Shown in pieces: positions 35,912 to 47,636 of a stretch of DNA of 64,000 bases. The stretch's first letter is position 1; the number at the start of each line of letters is the position of its first letter. The position numbers were made by a program, and so were the translations under genes. Below the pieces are notes generated by a model. That model made no database searches. It was not told the origin of the DNA and worked only from the letters and a program-made list of their open reading frames with translations. Source of the stretch: Zea mays (Eukaryota; Streptophyta; Magnoliopsida; Poales; Poaceae); assembly GCF_902167145.1 (NCBI RefSeq), contig NC_050097.1, positions 174,064,923 through 174,128,922 of the forward strand, in the 5' to 3' direction.

Positions 35912-37080
35912 TGAGAGCACCTAGAGGGGGGGGGTGAATAGGTGATCCTGTAAAAATCAACACTAATAGCCACAAAACTTAGTTATGAAAGTTAGAACGA
36001 CTAAGTAGCTTGAAGCGAGTTCTTGTGAACACAGACAATCAAAGAGAAAGCACACAAGAGACACGTGATATTTATCCCGTGGTTCGGCCAAGTAATACTT
36101 GCCTACTTCCACGTTGTGGCGTCTCAATGGACGAGGGTTGCACCCTACCCCTTTCAAGCGATCCGATGATCAACTTGAATACCACGGTTTTTCCTTTCTT
36201 AGTCTTTCTCCCGTTTGCGAGGAATCTCCACAACTTGTAGCCTCTCGCCTTTACAATGATGATCACAAAAGAAGCACAGAAGTAAGGGAGGGGAGAGCAA
36301 CACACACAAGACTCAAATCCACATCACAATCACGCACACAAGTCACAACTTGAGCTCAAAACACAATGCACGGAGTTCACAACTCAAATGGAGCTCAAAT
36401 CACTATCTCAAATAATCGAATGCGTGAAGTTGGAGTCTTGGAGTCTTAGAATGTTTCTTGTAAGCTTCGGTGTCTTCTCCATGCGCCTAGGGGTCCCTTT
36501 TATAGCCCCAAGGCAGCTAGGAGCCGTTGGAGGCCAACAAGGAAGGCCATCCTTGCCTTCTATCGGGTGGCGCATCGGACAGTCCGGTGCGCCACCGGAC
36601 AGTCACTGTAGACGGTCCGGTGCGGATCTCCTTCCTTTTCTGGCGTAGATGATCGTTGTAGCTCCGGGCCTGATGGCGCACTAGACACTGTCCGGTGCAC
36701 ACCGGATAGTTCGGTGCCCCCTGCCGACCATTGGCGCGGGCCACGCGTCGCCCGCGGATTGCGCGACCGACCGTTGCGCTAGCGACCGTTGGCTCACCGA
36801 ACAGTACGGTGCACCACCGGACAGTCCGGTGAATTATAGCCGTACGCCGCTGATTTTTCCCGAGAGTGGCCTCTTCACCAGAGGCTGACCTGGCGCACTG
36901 GACACTGTCCGGTGCACCACCGGACAGTCCGGTGTGCCAAGCCGAGCTAGATTTCGGCTGCACCCAGCCAAGTCTTTTGTAATTCTTTTCCTTTCTTCTT
37001 TTCTCTGTTTCTAGCACTTAGACAATATATGTTAGTACTCAAAACAATGTACTAAGTCTAGAAACGTACCTTGTTATATG
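35912..37080 (-). repeat. 3' LTR of outer copia, distal part
   Basis: The plus-strand start is TGAGAGCACC. It continues across the Huck-like insertion into 51323-51428, together about 1275 bp. It includes several ACCGGAC(A/T)GTCCGGT palindromes (about 36570-36940) and a TATA box (minus TATAAAAG, about 36500). Confidence 0.85.
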
Positions 37081-38866
37081 TGTCGCGGACCATAATTAGG
37101 GGTACCCTCAAGGCTCCTAATTCTCAGATGGTAACCCCCATCAGCATAAAGCTGCAAAGGCCTGATGGGTGCGATTAAGTCAGGGATCAGTATATTCGAG
37201 GGACTCAATCACGCCTCGCCCGAGCCTAGCCTCGGACGAGAGCAGCCGACCCCGGAGGATCTCCGTCTCGCCCGAGGCCCCCCTCCAGCGGCGAACATAT
37301 TTCCGGCTCGCCCGAGGCCCTGTCTTCGCCAAGAAGCAACCCTGACCAAATCGCCGCACCGACCGACCAAATCGCAGGAGCATTTAATGCAAAGGTGGCC
37401 TGACACCTTTATCCTGATGCGCGCCCTTCAGCCGATAGAGCCGAAGTGACCGCCGTCACTTCACCGCTCCACTGGCCGACCTGACAAAAAGACAGTGCCG
37501 CCTGCGCCGCTCCGACTGCGGTGCCACTTGACAGAGTGAGGCTGACAGGCAGTCAGGCCCAGCCGCAGGCACCATAGGAAGCTCCGCTCCACCCGACCCA
37601 AGGCTCGGACTCGGGCTAAGCCCCGGAAGACGGTGAACTCTGCTCCGCCCGACCCAGGGCTCGGACTCGGGCTAAGCCCCGGAAGACAGCGAACTCCGCT
37701 CCGCCCGACCCAGGGCTTGGACTCGGGCTAAGCCCCGGAAGACGGCGAACTCCGCTCCGCCCGACCCAGGGCTCGGACTCGGGCTAAGCCCCGGAAGACG
37801 GCGAACTCCGCTCCGCCCAACCCAGGGCTCAGACTCGGGCTAAGTCCCAGAAGACGACGAACACCGCTCCGCCCGACCCAGGGCTCGGACTCGGGCTAAG
37901 CCCCGGAAGACGACAAACTCTGCTCCGCCCGACCCAGGGCTCGGACTTGGGCTCAGCCCCAGAAGATGACGAACTCCGCTCCGCCCGATCCAGGGCTCGG
38001 ACTTGGGCTCAGCCCCAGAAGACGACGAACTCCGCTCCGCCCGACCCCGGGGCTCGGACTCCACCCTGGCCTCAGCCGACGGTCTCCGCCTCGCCCGAAC
38101 CAGGGGCTCGGACTCACCTCAGCCACGGGAGACAGACTCGACCTCGGCTTCGGAGGAGCTTCCACATCGCCCAACCTAGGGCGCAGACCAGCCACGTCAA
38201 CAGGAGGCGCCATCATCACCCTACCCCGAGCTGACTCGGGCCACGGGGAACAAGACCGGCGTCCCATCTGGCTCGCTCCGCCAGATAGGCAATGACGGCG
38301 CCCCGCATACTCTGTGACGACAGCGGCTCTCAGCCCCTTTACGGAAGCAAGAGGACGTCAGCAAGGACTCAACAGCTCCGACAGCTGTCTCCCCGCCAGG
38401 CTCCAGCACTCCTCCGACGGCCACGACATCACACCAGCTGGGTGCCAAAATCTCTCCATCTGCCACAACGGCATGTACTTAGGGCGCTAGCTCTCCTCCG
38501 CTAGACACGTAGCACTCTGCTACACCCCCCATTGTACACCTGGATCCTCTCCTTACGCCTATAAAAGGAAGGACCAGGGCCCTCTTAGAGAAGGTTGGCC
38601 GCGCGGGGACGAGGACGAGACAGGCGCTCGCTTGAAGCCGCTCGCTCCCTCTCCCGCGTGGACGCTTGTAACCCCCTACTGCAAGCGCACCCGACCTGGG
38701 CGCGGGACGAACACGAAGGCCGCGGGATTTCCACCTCTCTCACGCCTGTCTCCGGCCACCTCACTTCCCCCCTTCGCGCTCGGCCTCGCGTCGACCCATC
38801 TGGGCTGGGGCATGCGGCGACATTCACTCATCGGCTTAGGGACCCCCCAGTCTCGAAACGCCGACA
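37081..38866 (+). repeat. 5' LTR of plus Huck-like element (1786 bp)
   Basis: It starts TGTCGCGGACC (the 3' copy has TGTCGGGGACC) and ends CGCCGACA. The TATA box is TATAAAAG at 38560-38567. About nine 56-bp repeat units lie between 37590 and 38100. Confidence 0.9.
37590..38100. repeat. 56-bp tandem array in 5' LTR, about nine units
   Basis: Units contain CAGGGCTCGGACTCGGGCTA and GCGAACTCCGCTCCGCCCGA. The last two or three are variant units (CTTGGGCTCAG). The unit is one base shorter than in the minus-strand element (GACCCAGGG against GACCCCAGGG). Confidence 0.85.
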
Positions 38867-38868
38867 GT

Positions 38869-38886
38869 TGGCGCGCCAGGTAGGGG
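38869..38886 (+). promoter_or_regulatory. Primer binding site of plus Huck-like element
   Basis: TGGCGCGCCAGGTAGGGG lies two bases after the 5' LTR, identical to the minus copy and to the right-edge gypsy element. Confidence 0.75.
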
Positions 38887-38926
38887 CCTGCTGCGTGTTG
38901 ACGAACAGCTTCCCGTCAAGCTCCAG

Positions 38927-41900
38927 ATGGGCAGTCTCCAGCAACCTCTCCAACCCGGGATGGTGCTCCGTTTCGGGAGTCTTGAGTTCATCTCCCTCGA
39001 CGGCAGCTATGACATGATACTCATTCCACCGTCGGGCGACAGCGTCAATGGCGGCCGACAGCCCGCCCGCCGGTGGCGGAATCGACGACGTCTTCCCCGC
39101 GTGGTGGAAGAACAACCTTCGAGCTCACCCCGCCCTCTTCCCCGCCGACGGAGGGGGAGGCGGGGCAACCAAGGCCAAGCAGGAGGCAGCGCCTCGTCGG
39201 CTGTCGAGCGAGTCGATAGCACCAGCACCCCAACGGGGGGTGCACCGGGCGTCGACCTCGCGCTTGAGATGAAGACGAGCGCCGTCTCCCCGCAACGCGC
39301 CGATTCCGGGCAAACATACGACGCCAGTGCGCTCGCGAAAGGCTTGCTGGACGTCACCCTCGTACCTGAGACGACGGTGCAGTCAGTCCCCGACGTGACT
39401 TCATCACCGCCCGTCGACCAAGAGGTACCGACCGATTCCCAACCCACGTCTTTCGGATTCAGCCTCGACCCGCCTAGCGGCTTCGCTTTGGCGGGCGCGC
39501 TCGTAGAGGCGAGTCCAAACCCTCTAGGGTTTCGTATGCGGTCACCTTGGGACCGGCTGACGGACGTCTCGACCTACGGGCCCTCTGGGTCCAAGGAAGA
39601 CGACGAGCCCAGCTTCTGTTGGGATTTCTCTGGACTTGGCAACCCCAGTGCCATGCTAGAATTCATGACCGCATGCGACTACTGCCTTTCCGACTGTTCC
39701 GACGGTAGCCGTAGCCTCGGCGACGAGGACTGCGGCCCAAGCCGCGAATGTTTCCACGTCGATCTAGGGGGTCCCTCCGAAGGCAACCATCTCAGCATGC
39801 CGGAGGACGGTGATCTCCCTAGGCCGGTGCCTCGCGTTGACATCCCACGGGAGCTAGCTGTGGTCCCCGTTCAGGCGGGGGGCCATGACCCACAGCTCGA
39901 GCAAATCCGCGGGGTGTAGGCCAGGCTCGACGAGGGAGCAGGAGCGCTTGAGCCAATCCGCCGGGACGTCGGGCAGGCATGGGCGGGCCAACCTCCAACC
40001 GGAGAAATACGTCATCTACCCCAGGGCTTCCAGCACCGCGTCGCCGACGACGTCAGAGTCAGGCCGCCACCCGCATCTAGTGGGGTCGGCCAGAACCTGG
40101 CTGCAGCAGCAATGCTCCTCCGTGCGATGCCGGAGCCATCAACCACCGAGGGGCGGCGAATCCAGGGAGAGCTCAAGAATCTCCTGGAAGGCGCCGCGGT
40201 CCGACGGGCTGAGAGCTCCGCCTCCCGAAGGCAGGGGTACCCCTCGGAACCTCATGTCGCGACTTCCCGATTCATGCGGGAAGCCTCGGTCTACACCGGG
40301 CGCACGCGCAACACGGCGCCTGCGGCCCCGGGTCGCCTCGGCAACGAGCACCATCACCGCGACCGTCGGGCCCACCTCGACGAGAGGGTGCGCCGAGGCT
40401 ACCACCCCAAGCGTGGGGGACGCTACGACAGCGGGGAGGATCGGAGTCCCTCGCCCGAACCACCCGGTCCGCAGGCCTTCAGCCGGGCCATACGACGGGC
40501 GCCGTTCCAGACCCGGTTCCGACCCCCGACTACTATCACAAAGTACTCGGGGGAGACGAGACCGGAACTGTGGCTCGCGGACTACCGTCTGGCCTGCCAA
40601 CTGGGTGGAACGGACGATGACAACCCCATCATCCGCAACCTCCCCCTGTTCCTCTCTGACACCGCTCGCGCCTGGTTGGAGCACCTGCCTCCGGGGCAGA
40701 TCTCCAATTGGGACGACCTGGTCCAAGCTTTCGCCGGAAATTTCCAGGGCACGTACATGCGCCCTGGGAATTCCTGGGACCTTCGAAGCTGCCGACAGCA
40801 GCCGGGAGAGTCTCTCCGAGACTACATCCGGCGATTCTCAAAGCAGCGCACCGAGCTGCCCAACATCACCGACTCGGATGTCATCGGCGCGTTCCTCGCC
40901 GGCACCACCTGCCGCGACCTGGTGAGCAAGCTGGGTCGCAAGACCCCCACCAGGGCGAGCGAGCTGATGGACATCGCCACCAAGTTCGCCTCCGGCCAGG
41001 AGGCGGTCGAGGCTATCTTCCGGAAGGACAAGCAGCCCGAGGGCCGCCCTTCAGAAGATGCCCCGAGGCGTCAACTCAGCGCGGCACCAAGAAGAAGGGC
41101 AAGAAGAAGTCGCAAGATAAACGTGCCGCCGACGACGCGGACCTTGTCGCCGCCGCCGAGTACAAGAACCCTCGGAAACCCCCCGGAGGTGCCAACCTCT
41201 TCGACAAGATGCTCAAGGAGTCGTGCCCCTATCACCAGGGGCTCGTCAAGCACACCCTTGAGGAGTGCGTCATGCTTCGGCGCCACTTCCACAGGGCCGG
41301 GCCACCCGCGGAGGGTGGCAGGGCACACGACGACGACAAGAAGGAAGATCACCAGGCAGGAGAGTTCCCCGAGGTCCGCGACTGCTTCATGATCTACGGT
41401 GGGCAAGCGGCGAACGCCTCGGCTCGGCACCGCAAGCAAGAGCGCCGGGAGGTCTGTTCGGTGAAGGTGGCGGCGCCAGTCTACCTAGACTGGTCCGACA
41501 AGCCCATCACCTTCGACCGAGCCGACCACCCCGACCATGTACCGAGCCCGGGGAAATACCCGCTCGTCGTCGACCCCATCATCGGCGACGTCAGGCTCAC
41601 CAAGGTCCTCATGGATGGAGGCAGCAGCCTCAACATCATCTACGCCGAGACCCTCGGGCTCCTGCGTGTCGATCTGTCCTCGGTCCGGGCAGGCGCTGCG
41701 CCTTTCCATGGGATCATCCCCGGGAAGCGCGTCCAGCCCCTCGGACAACTCGACCTTCCCGTCTGCTTCGGAACACCCTCCAACTTCCGAAGGGAGACCC
41801 TGACATTCGAGGTGGTCGGGTTCTAAGGAACCTACCACGCGGTACTGGGGAGGCCATGCTACGCGAAGTTCATGGCCGTCCCGAACTACACCTACCTGAA

Positions 41901-44900
41901 GCTCAAGATGCCGGGCCCCAACGGGGTCATCACCGTCGGCCCCACGTACAAACACGCGTTCGAATGCGACGTGGAGTGCGTGGACTACACCGAGGCCCTT
42001 GCCGAGTCCGAGGCCCTCATCGCCGACCTGGAGAGCCTCTCTAAGGAGGTGCCAGACGTGAAGCGTCATGCCGGCAACTTCGAGCCAGCGGAGACGGTTA
42101 AGTCCGTCCCCCTCGACCCCAGCAGTGACGCCTCCAAGCAAGTCCGGATCGGCTCTGAGCTCGATCCCAAATAAGAAGCAGTGCTCGTCGACTTTCTCCA
42201 CGCGAACGCCGACGTCTTCGCGTGGAGTCCCTCGGACATGCCCGGCATACCGAGGGATGTCGCCGAGCACTCGCTGGACATCCGAGCCGGAGCCCGACCC
42301 ATCAAGCAGCCTCTGCACCGATTCGACGAGGAGAAGCGCAGAGCCATAGGCGAGGAGATCCACAAGCTAATGGCGGCAGGGTTCATCAAAGTGGTATTCC
42401 ATCCCGAATGGCTTGCCAACCCTGTGCTTGTGAGAAAGAAAGGGGGGAAATGGCGGATGTGTGTAGACTACATTGGTCTCAACAAAGCATGTCCAAAGGT
42501 TCCCTACCCTCTGCCTCGCATCGATCAAATCGTGGATTCCACTGCTGGGTGTGAAAACCTGTCTTTCCTCGATGCCTACTCAGGGTATCACCAAATCAGG
42601 ATGAAAGAGTCCGACCAGCTCGCGACTTCTTTCATCACACCCTTCGGCATGTACTGCTATGTCACCATGCCGTTCGGCTTGAGGAATGCGGGCGCGACGT
42701 ACCAGCGGTGCATGAACCATGTGTTCGGCGAACACATTGGCCGCACGGTCGAGGCCTACGTCGATGACATCGTAGTCAAGACGAGGAAAGCCTCCCACCT
42801 CCTTTCCGACCTCGAAGTGACATTCCGATGTCTCAAGGCGAAAGGCGTCAAGCTCAATCCCAAAAAGTGTGTCTTCGGGGTGCCCCGAGGCATGCTCTTG
42901 GGTTTCATCATCTCCGAGCGGGGCATCGAAGCCAACCCGGAGAAGATTGCAGCCATCACCAGCATGGGGCCCATCAAGGACTTGAAAGGCATACAAAGGG
43001 TCATGGGATGTCTCGCGGCTCTGAGCCGCTTCATCTCGTGCCTCGGCGAAAGAGGTCTACCTCTATACCGCCTCTTAAGGAAGGCCGAGTGCTTCACTTG
43101 GACCCTTGAGGCCGAGGAAGCCCTCGGGAACCTGAAGGCGCTCCTCATGAAGGCGCCTATCTTGGTGCCCCCAACTGCCGGAGAAGCCCTCTTGATCTAC
43201 GTCGCCGCGACCACTCAGGTGGTTAGCGCCGCGATTGTGGTCGAGAGGCAAGAAGAGGGGCATGCATTGCCCGTTCAGAGGTCAGTCTACTTCGTCAGTG
43301 AGGTACTGTCCGAAACCAAGATCCGCTACCCACAAGTTTAGAAGCTGCTGTACGCGGTGATCCTGACATGGCGGAAGTTGCGACACTACTTCGAGTCTCA
43401 TCCGGTAACTGTGGTGTCATCCTTCCCCCTGGGGGAGATCATCTAGTGCCGGGAGGCCTCGGGTAGGATTGCAAAGTGGGCGGTGGAAATCATGGGTGAG
43501 ACGATCTCGTTCGCCCCTCGGAAGGCCATCAAGTCCCAGGTCCTGGCAGACTTCGTGGCCGAATGGGTCGACACCCAGCTACCGACAGCTCCGATCCAAC
43601 CGGAGCTCTGGACCATGTTCTTCGACGGGTCGCTGATGAAGACAGGGGTCGGCGTAGGCCTACTCTTCATCTCGCCCCTCGGGAAGCACCTACGCTACGT
43701 GCTACGCCTCCATTTCCTGGCATCCAACAATGTGGCCGAGTATGAGGCTCTGGTCAACGGGTTGCGAATCGCCATCGAGCTAGGGGTCCGACGCCTCGAC
43801 GCTCGCGGTGACTCGCAGCTCATCATCGACCAAGTCATGAAGAACTCCCACTGCCGCGACCCGAAGATGGAGGCCTACTGCGATGAGGTTCGGCGCCTGG
43901 AAGACAAGTTCTACGGGCTCGAGCTCAACCACATCGCTCGGCGCTACAACGAGACTGCGGACGAGCTGGCTAAAATAGCCTCGGGGCGAACAACGGTTCC
44001 CCCGGACGTCTTCTCCCGAGATCTGCATCAACCCTCCGTCAAGATCGACGGCATGCCCGAGCCAGAGGCACCCTCGGCCCAGCCCGAGGTACCCTCGGCA
44101 CAGTCCGAGGCACCCTCGGCTCGGCCCGAGGCACCCTCGGTCCAGCCCGAGGTACCCTCGGTCCAGCCCGAGGTACCCTCGGCACAGTCCGAGGCACCCT
44201 CGGCTCGGCCCGAGGCACCCTCGGTTCGGCCCGAGGTACCCTCGGCCCCCGAGGGCGAGACGCTGCATGTCGGAGGGGAGCGAAGTGGGGTCACGCCTGA
44301 TCAAAACTGGCAGACCCCGTACCTGCAATATCTCCACCGAGGAGAGCTACCCTCTGACCGAGCCGAAGCTCGGCGGGTGGCGCGGCGCGTCAAGTCGTTC
44401 GTCTTGCTGGGAGATGAGAAGGAGCTCTACCACCGCAGCCCCTCTGGCATCCTCTAGCGATGCATCTCCATCGCCGAAGGTCAGGAACTCCTGCGAGAGA
44501 TACACTCGGGGGCTTGCGGCCATCACGCAGCGCCTCGAGCCCTTGTCGGAAATGCTTTCCGACAAGGTTTCTACTGGCCGACGGTGGTGGCCAACGCCAC
44601 TAGAATTGTCCGCACCTGCGAAGGGTGTCAGTTCTACGCAAGGCAGACCCGCCTGCCTGCTCAGGCTCTGCAGACGATACCCATCACCTGGCCTTTTGCT
44701 GTGTGGGGTCTGGACCTCGTGGGCCCCTTGTAGAAGGCACCCGGGGGCTACACGCACCTGTAGGTCGCCATCCACAAATTCTCCAAGTGGATCGAGGTCC
44801 GACCCCTAAACAACATCAGGTCCGAGCAGGCGGTGGCGTTTTTCACCAACATCATCCATCGCTTCGGGGTCCCGAACTCCATCATCACCGGCAACGGCAC

Positions 44901-45549
44901 CCAGTTCACCGCCAGGAAGTTCCTGGACTTCTGCGAGGATCACCGCATCCGGGTGGACTGGGCCGCCGTGGCTCACCCCATGTCGAATGGGCAAGTAGAG
45001 CGTGCCAACGGCATGATTCTGCAAGGACTCAAGCCTCGGATCTACAACGACCTCAACAAGTTCGGCAAGCGATGGATGAAGGAACTCCCCTCGGTGGTCT
45101 GGAGCCTGAGGACAACGCCGAGCCGAGCCACGGGCTTCACGCCGTTCTTTCTGGTCTATGGGGCCGAGGCCATCTTGCCCACAGACTTAGAATACGGTTC
45201 CCCGAGGACGAGGGCCTACACCGACCAAAGCAACCAAGCTAGTCGAGAGGACTCGTTGGACCAGCTGGAGGAGGCTCGGGACAAGGCCTTACTACACTCG
45301 GCGCGGTACCAGCAATCCCTGTGACGCTACCACGCCCGAGGGGTCCGGTCCCGAGACCTCCAGGTGAGCGACCTGGTGCTTCGGCTGTGACAAGACGCAC
45401 GAGGGCGGCACAAGCTCACGCCCCCCTGGGAGGGGCCGTTCGTCATCGCCAAAGTTCTGAAGCCCAGAACGTACAAGCTGGCCAACAGCCAAGGCGAGGT
45501 CTACGGCAACGCTTGGAACATCCAACAGCTACATCGCTTCTACCCTTAA
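38927..45549 (+). pseudogene. Huck-like gag-pol polyprotein, frameshifted and with many stops
   Basis: The ATG at 38927 (MGSLQQPLQPG) starts gag. The domain order matches the minus copy: gag core (about 40530-41030), Cys/His segment, protease (LMDGGSSLNIIY, about 41608-41645), RT with an intact YVDD near 42760, RNase H (FFDGSLMKTG), heptad linker (44059-44250), integrase (GNGTQF in place of DNGTQF, and NGQVERANG) and stop at 45547-45549. One C is missing from a C run near 41060, shifting the frame. Stops are at 39917, 41824, 42172, 43339, 43444, 44455, 44731, 44761, 45322 and 45388. The second integrase aspartate is Gly (ITGNGTQF), a further lesion. Two stops (42172 and 43339) are shared with the minus copy. 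Confidence 0.9.
44059..44250 (+). repeat. 21-bp (heptapeptide) repeat between RNase H and integrase
   Basis: About nine in-frame copies of E(A/V)PSxxx are translated within pol. The minus element has about eight copies at the same place (about 18905-19075). It is probably a flexible linker. Confidence 0.75.
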
Positions 45550-45769
45550 GATGTTTTCAAGTTGTTCATATACCTCGCTCCCACGCAAAGTTTAATCATC
45601 AAGGAAGGGTCGGCCTCGCCTCGGCAAAACCCAACCCTCCCTCGGGGGCTAAAAGGGGGGAACCCCCTCTGCGTCGAATTTTTTCCTCGAAAAAAGATCC
45701 TTTCTGCCAGAATGTCTTTCGTGCTTTTTGACTACTTCGAAAGTGGATCCTGAAAACGACGGAGTACAC

Positions 45770-46705
45770 GTAAGCAGCCAAGGCTGACCGAGCCGAGGGA
45801 CTCCTACACCTCCGGGATACGGATACCTCACTCATCACCTTCTGCGATAAGTAACTCACGTTCGGATAAGTGATTCCGCGGGCCAAACAAGTCTTCACGT
45901 TCGGAAGCTCTTCTGCCGGAGCGATTCTTCGAGCCTTCTCAACTGCGTCGGTGACAGAACCCCATGGACGGGTAAGAGTGCGCGTAAGCGGCAAGGCCGA
46001 CCGAGCCGAGGGACTCCTACGCCTCCAGGATACGGATACCTCAATCATCACCTTCCGTGAGAAGCAACTCTCGCTCGCACAAACAATTCTGTTACCGACA
46101 AAAAAGTCCAGATACTCGAAACAAGAGGAAAAGAGAAGCGGCTTTACAACACGACGAGGGTGTGTTTTGGCATCGGCGGCCGCAGAAAACACACGCTACA
46201 AGATAATCCGATCCTGCAGGCTCGGATCCTGACGGCTAAAGGGAGCAGCAGCGCCCTCGGCGTCGACAACACCTTCGGCGAGGCCCGACCTAGCCTCGGA
46301 CGGCGACGCAGTCCAATGGTCTCAGCTCTGAAGGACAACGTCATCACCAAGCCCGGGCCATCGCCGCCAGGGTCTTCTCCGAGAATCCGGCCCGAGCAGG
46401 CGGCTCGGCCGGTCTCCCCGGGGCCTCGACCGGCTGTCCTCCAAGGACATCAGCCCGGCCCGAGGCCTCGGCAGGTCAATTCCGGCGTCGGTCCCGCTAA
46501 CGGACGGCCCGGCCAGGCTCCGGCCGACCAGGTCTTCTTTTCGAGCCAACTCCGCCTCTGTTCGCGCTGACACCGCTACCCCTGGCCTCGGCTCATCGTA
46601 GGGCGGCCGAGGGGTTCCTTTAACTGAGCAAGAGAAGCCTCGGGCAACAAGGCTGACCGAGCCGAGGGACTCCTACGCCTCCGGGATACGGATACCTCAC
46701 TCATC
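45770..46705 (+). repeat. Triplicated motif after pol
   Basis: A unit containing CCGAGCCGAGGGACTCCTAC and GGATACGGATACCTCA occurs at about 45782, 45995 and 46650. The minus copy has it once (about 17325-17395). The spacer DNA between copies appears to be specific to this element. Confidence 0.7.
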
Positions 46706-46742
46706 ACCTTTACACGAGGCCACTCACGCTTGGTGAAGCGGT

Positions 46743-47636
46743 TCAGACAACCAACAGGCGAGTCTTAGTGCTCGAAAATGAGGAAAAAACACGGCTCCGT
46801 GCCGAAATTACATACATGTTCAGGCCTCGATAGCCACAATGAACAAAAACACTGGCATTCAAAGTGCCATTACAAACGGAACTCCGGTTCCACCTCCGCA
46901 GGTACGAACAACCCCACTCGATGGGGGGGGGGAGCCTGCGGAGCAACGGAAGACCGACGAACGACGCGCCGTCGCCCGCTTCAGCAGCGACGACGACGAC
47001 GACTTCTGCTCCGGGGGGCCGAACAGCGGCAGCAATGACCTCAGGGCGGATGCTGCCGCCAGGAGGCCCCCGCCCATGCCCAAAACTCGTGAGGCAAGGA
47101 CGGGCAGAAGGCCGTAGAGTTGGAGGTCGGTCCGTGGGCGGCCCTGGCCATCTCGTCGGCGGAAGAACCTCTTCCAGCTGCCGTGGCGGAAGCCGGCGCC
47201 GAGAGCGGCTCCGAAGCCACTCGAGTCCGAGAGCCAGGCATGCGGCAGCTGCCAGCGCCACGGACGACAGCCGCCCTTCCCCCCGATCACTGAGGGAAGG
47301 AGCGGGCCACTGCCCACGCGGGGGCCGGCCCCAACTCGGCACACTCCCCTCCCCAGCCCTGGTGATGAAAATCCTTGAGGCTGAGGGAGGGGCAGAGGCC
47401 GCAGCCCGCTTCGCTTCCCCCGCCATCGAACTGGAGGTCACCATCTTGGGTGACCGCCGGCGGAGGGGTGCGACCGGGCTGCATGATGAAAATCCTTGAA
47501 GCCGAACGATGGCTGAAAGGTACCAACTCCCGCGGAGTTGCGTTCCCCCAACGACAAGGCGGAAAGACGGCGGGTATCCCCCATCCGGGGGCTTGGAAGG
47601 TGGAAAGACACGATGCATAAGGAAGCGCGAAGACAT
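46743..47636 (-). CDS. Antisense ORF of plus Huck-like element, 297 codons, unbroken
   Basis: On the minus strand the frame runs MSSRFLMHRVFPPSKPPDGG to SSFSSTKTRLLVV without a stop. The first 60 or so residues agree well with the antisense ORF in the other Huck-like copy (RVFPPSxPPDGG, RLVVGGTQLRGSWYLSA, IVRLQGFSS), and the terminal SSTKTRLLV(V/I) and stop are also shared. A TATA-like TTTTAAAAGGAGG precedes it. The middle is Arg/Pro/Ser/Ala-rich with low-complexity runs, and homopolymers decide the frame, so the exact C-terminal half is uncertain. No known domain is recognised. Antisense additional ORFs downstream of pol are documented for Tat-lineage elements. Its role is unknown. Confidence 0.5.
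   Translation of the reverse strand: MSSRFLMHRVFPPSKPPDGGYPPSFRLVVGGTQLRGSWYLSAIVRLQGFSSCSPVAPLRRRSPKMVTSSSMAGEAKRAAASAPPSASRIFITRAGEGSVPSWGRPPRGQWPAPSLSDRGEGRLSSVALAAAACLALGLEWLRSRSRRRLPPRQLEEVLPPTRWPGPPTDRPPTLRPSARPCLTSFGHGRGPPGGSIRPEVIAAAVRPPGAEVVVVVAAEAGDGASFVGLPLLRRLPPPIEWGCSYLRRWNRSSVCNGTLNASVFVHCGYRGLNMYVISARSRVFSSFSSTKTRLLVV

Noticed and set aside
37590..38100. CRISPR-like regular repeats
   Set aside because: The units are directly tandem with no unique spacers, and the array lies inside an LTR of a plant retroelement.
41485..42363. A 292-codon minus-strand frame opposite protease/RT, with an equivalent on the other Huck-like copy (20776-21654)
   Set aside because: It is conserved only because the sense pol is conserved. 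No promoter, no domain, and it overlaps catalytic motifs. It differs from the 46743-47636 ORF, which lies outside pol.
46864..47499. A 211-codon plus-strand frame after pol
   Set aside because: It is the opposite-strand shadow of the antisense ORF and has no matching frame in the other copy.
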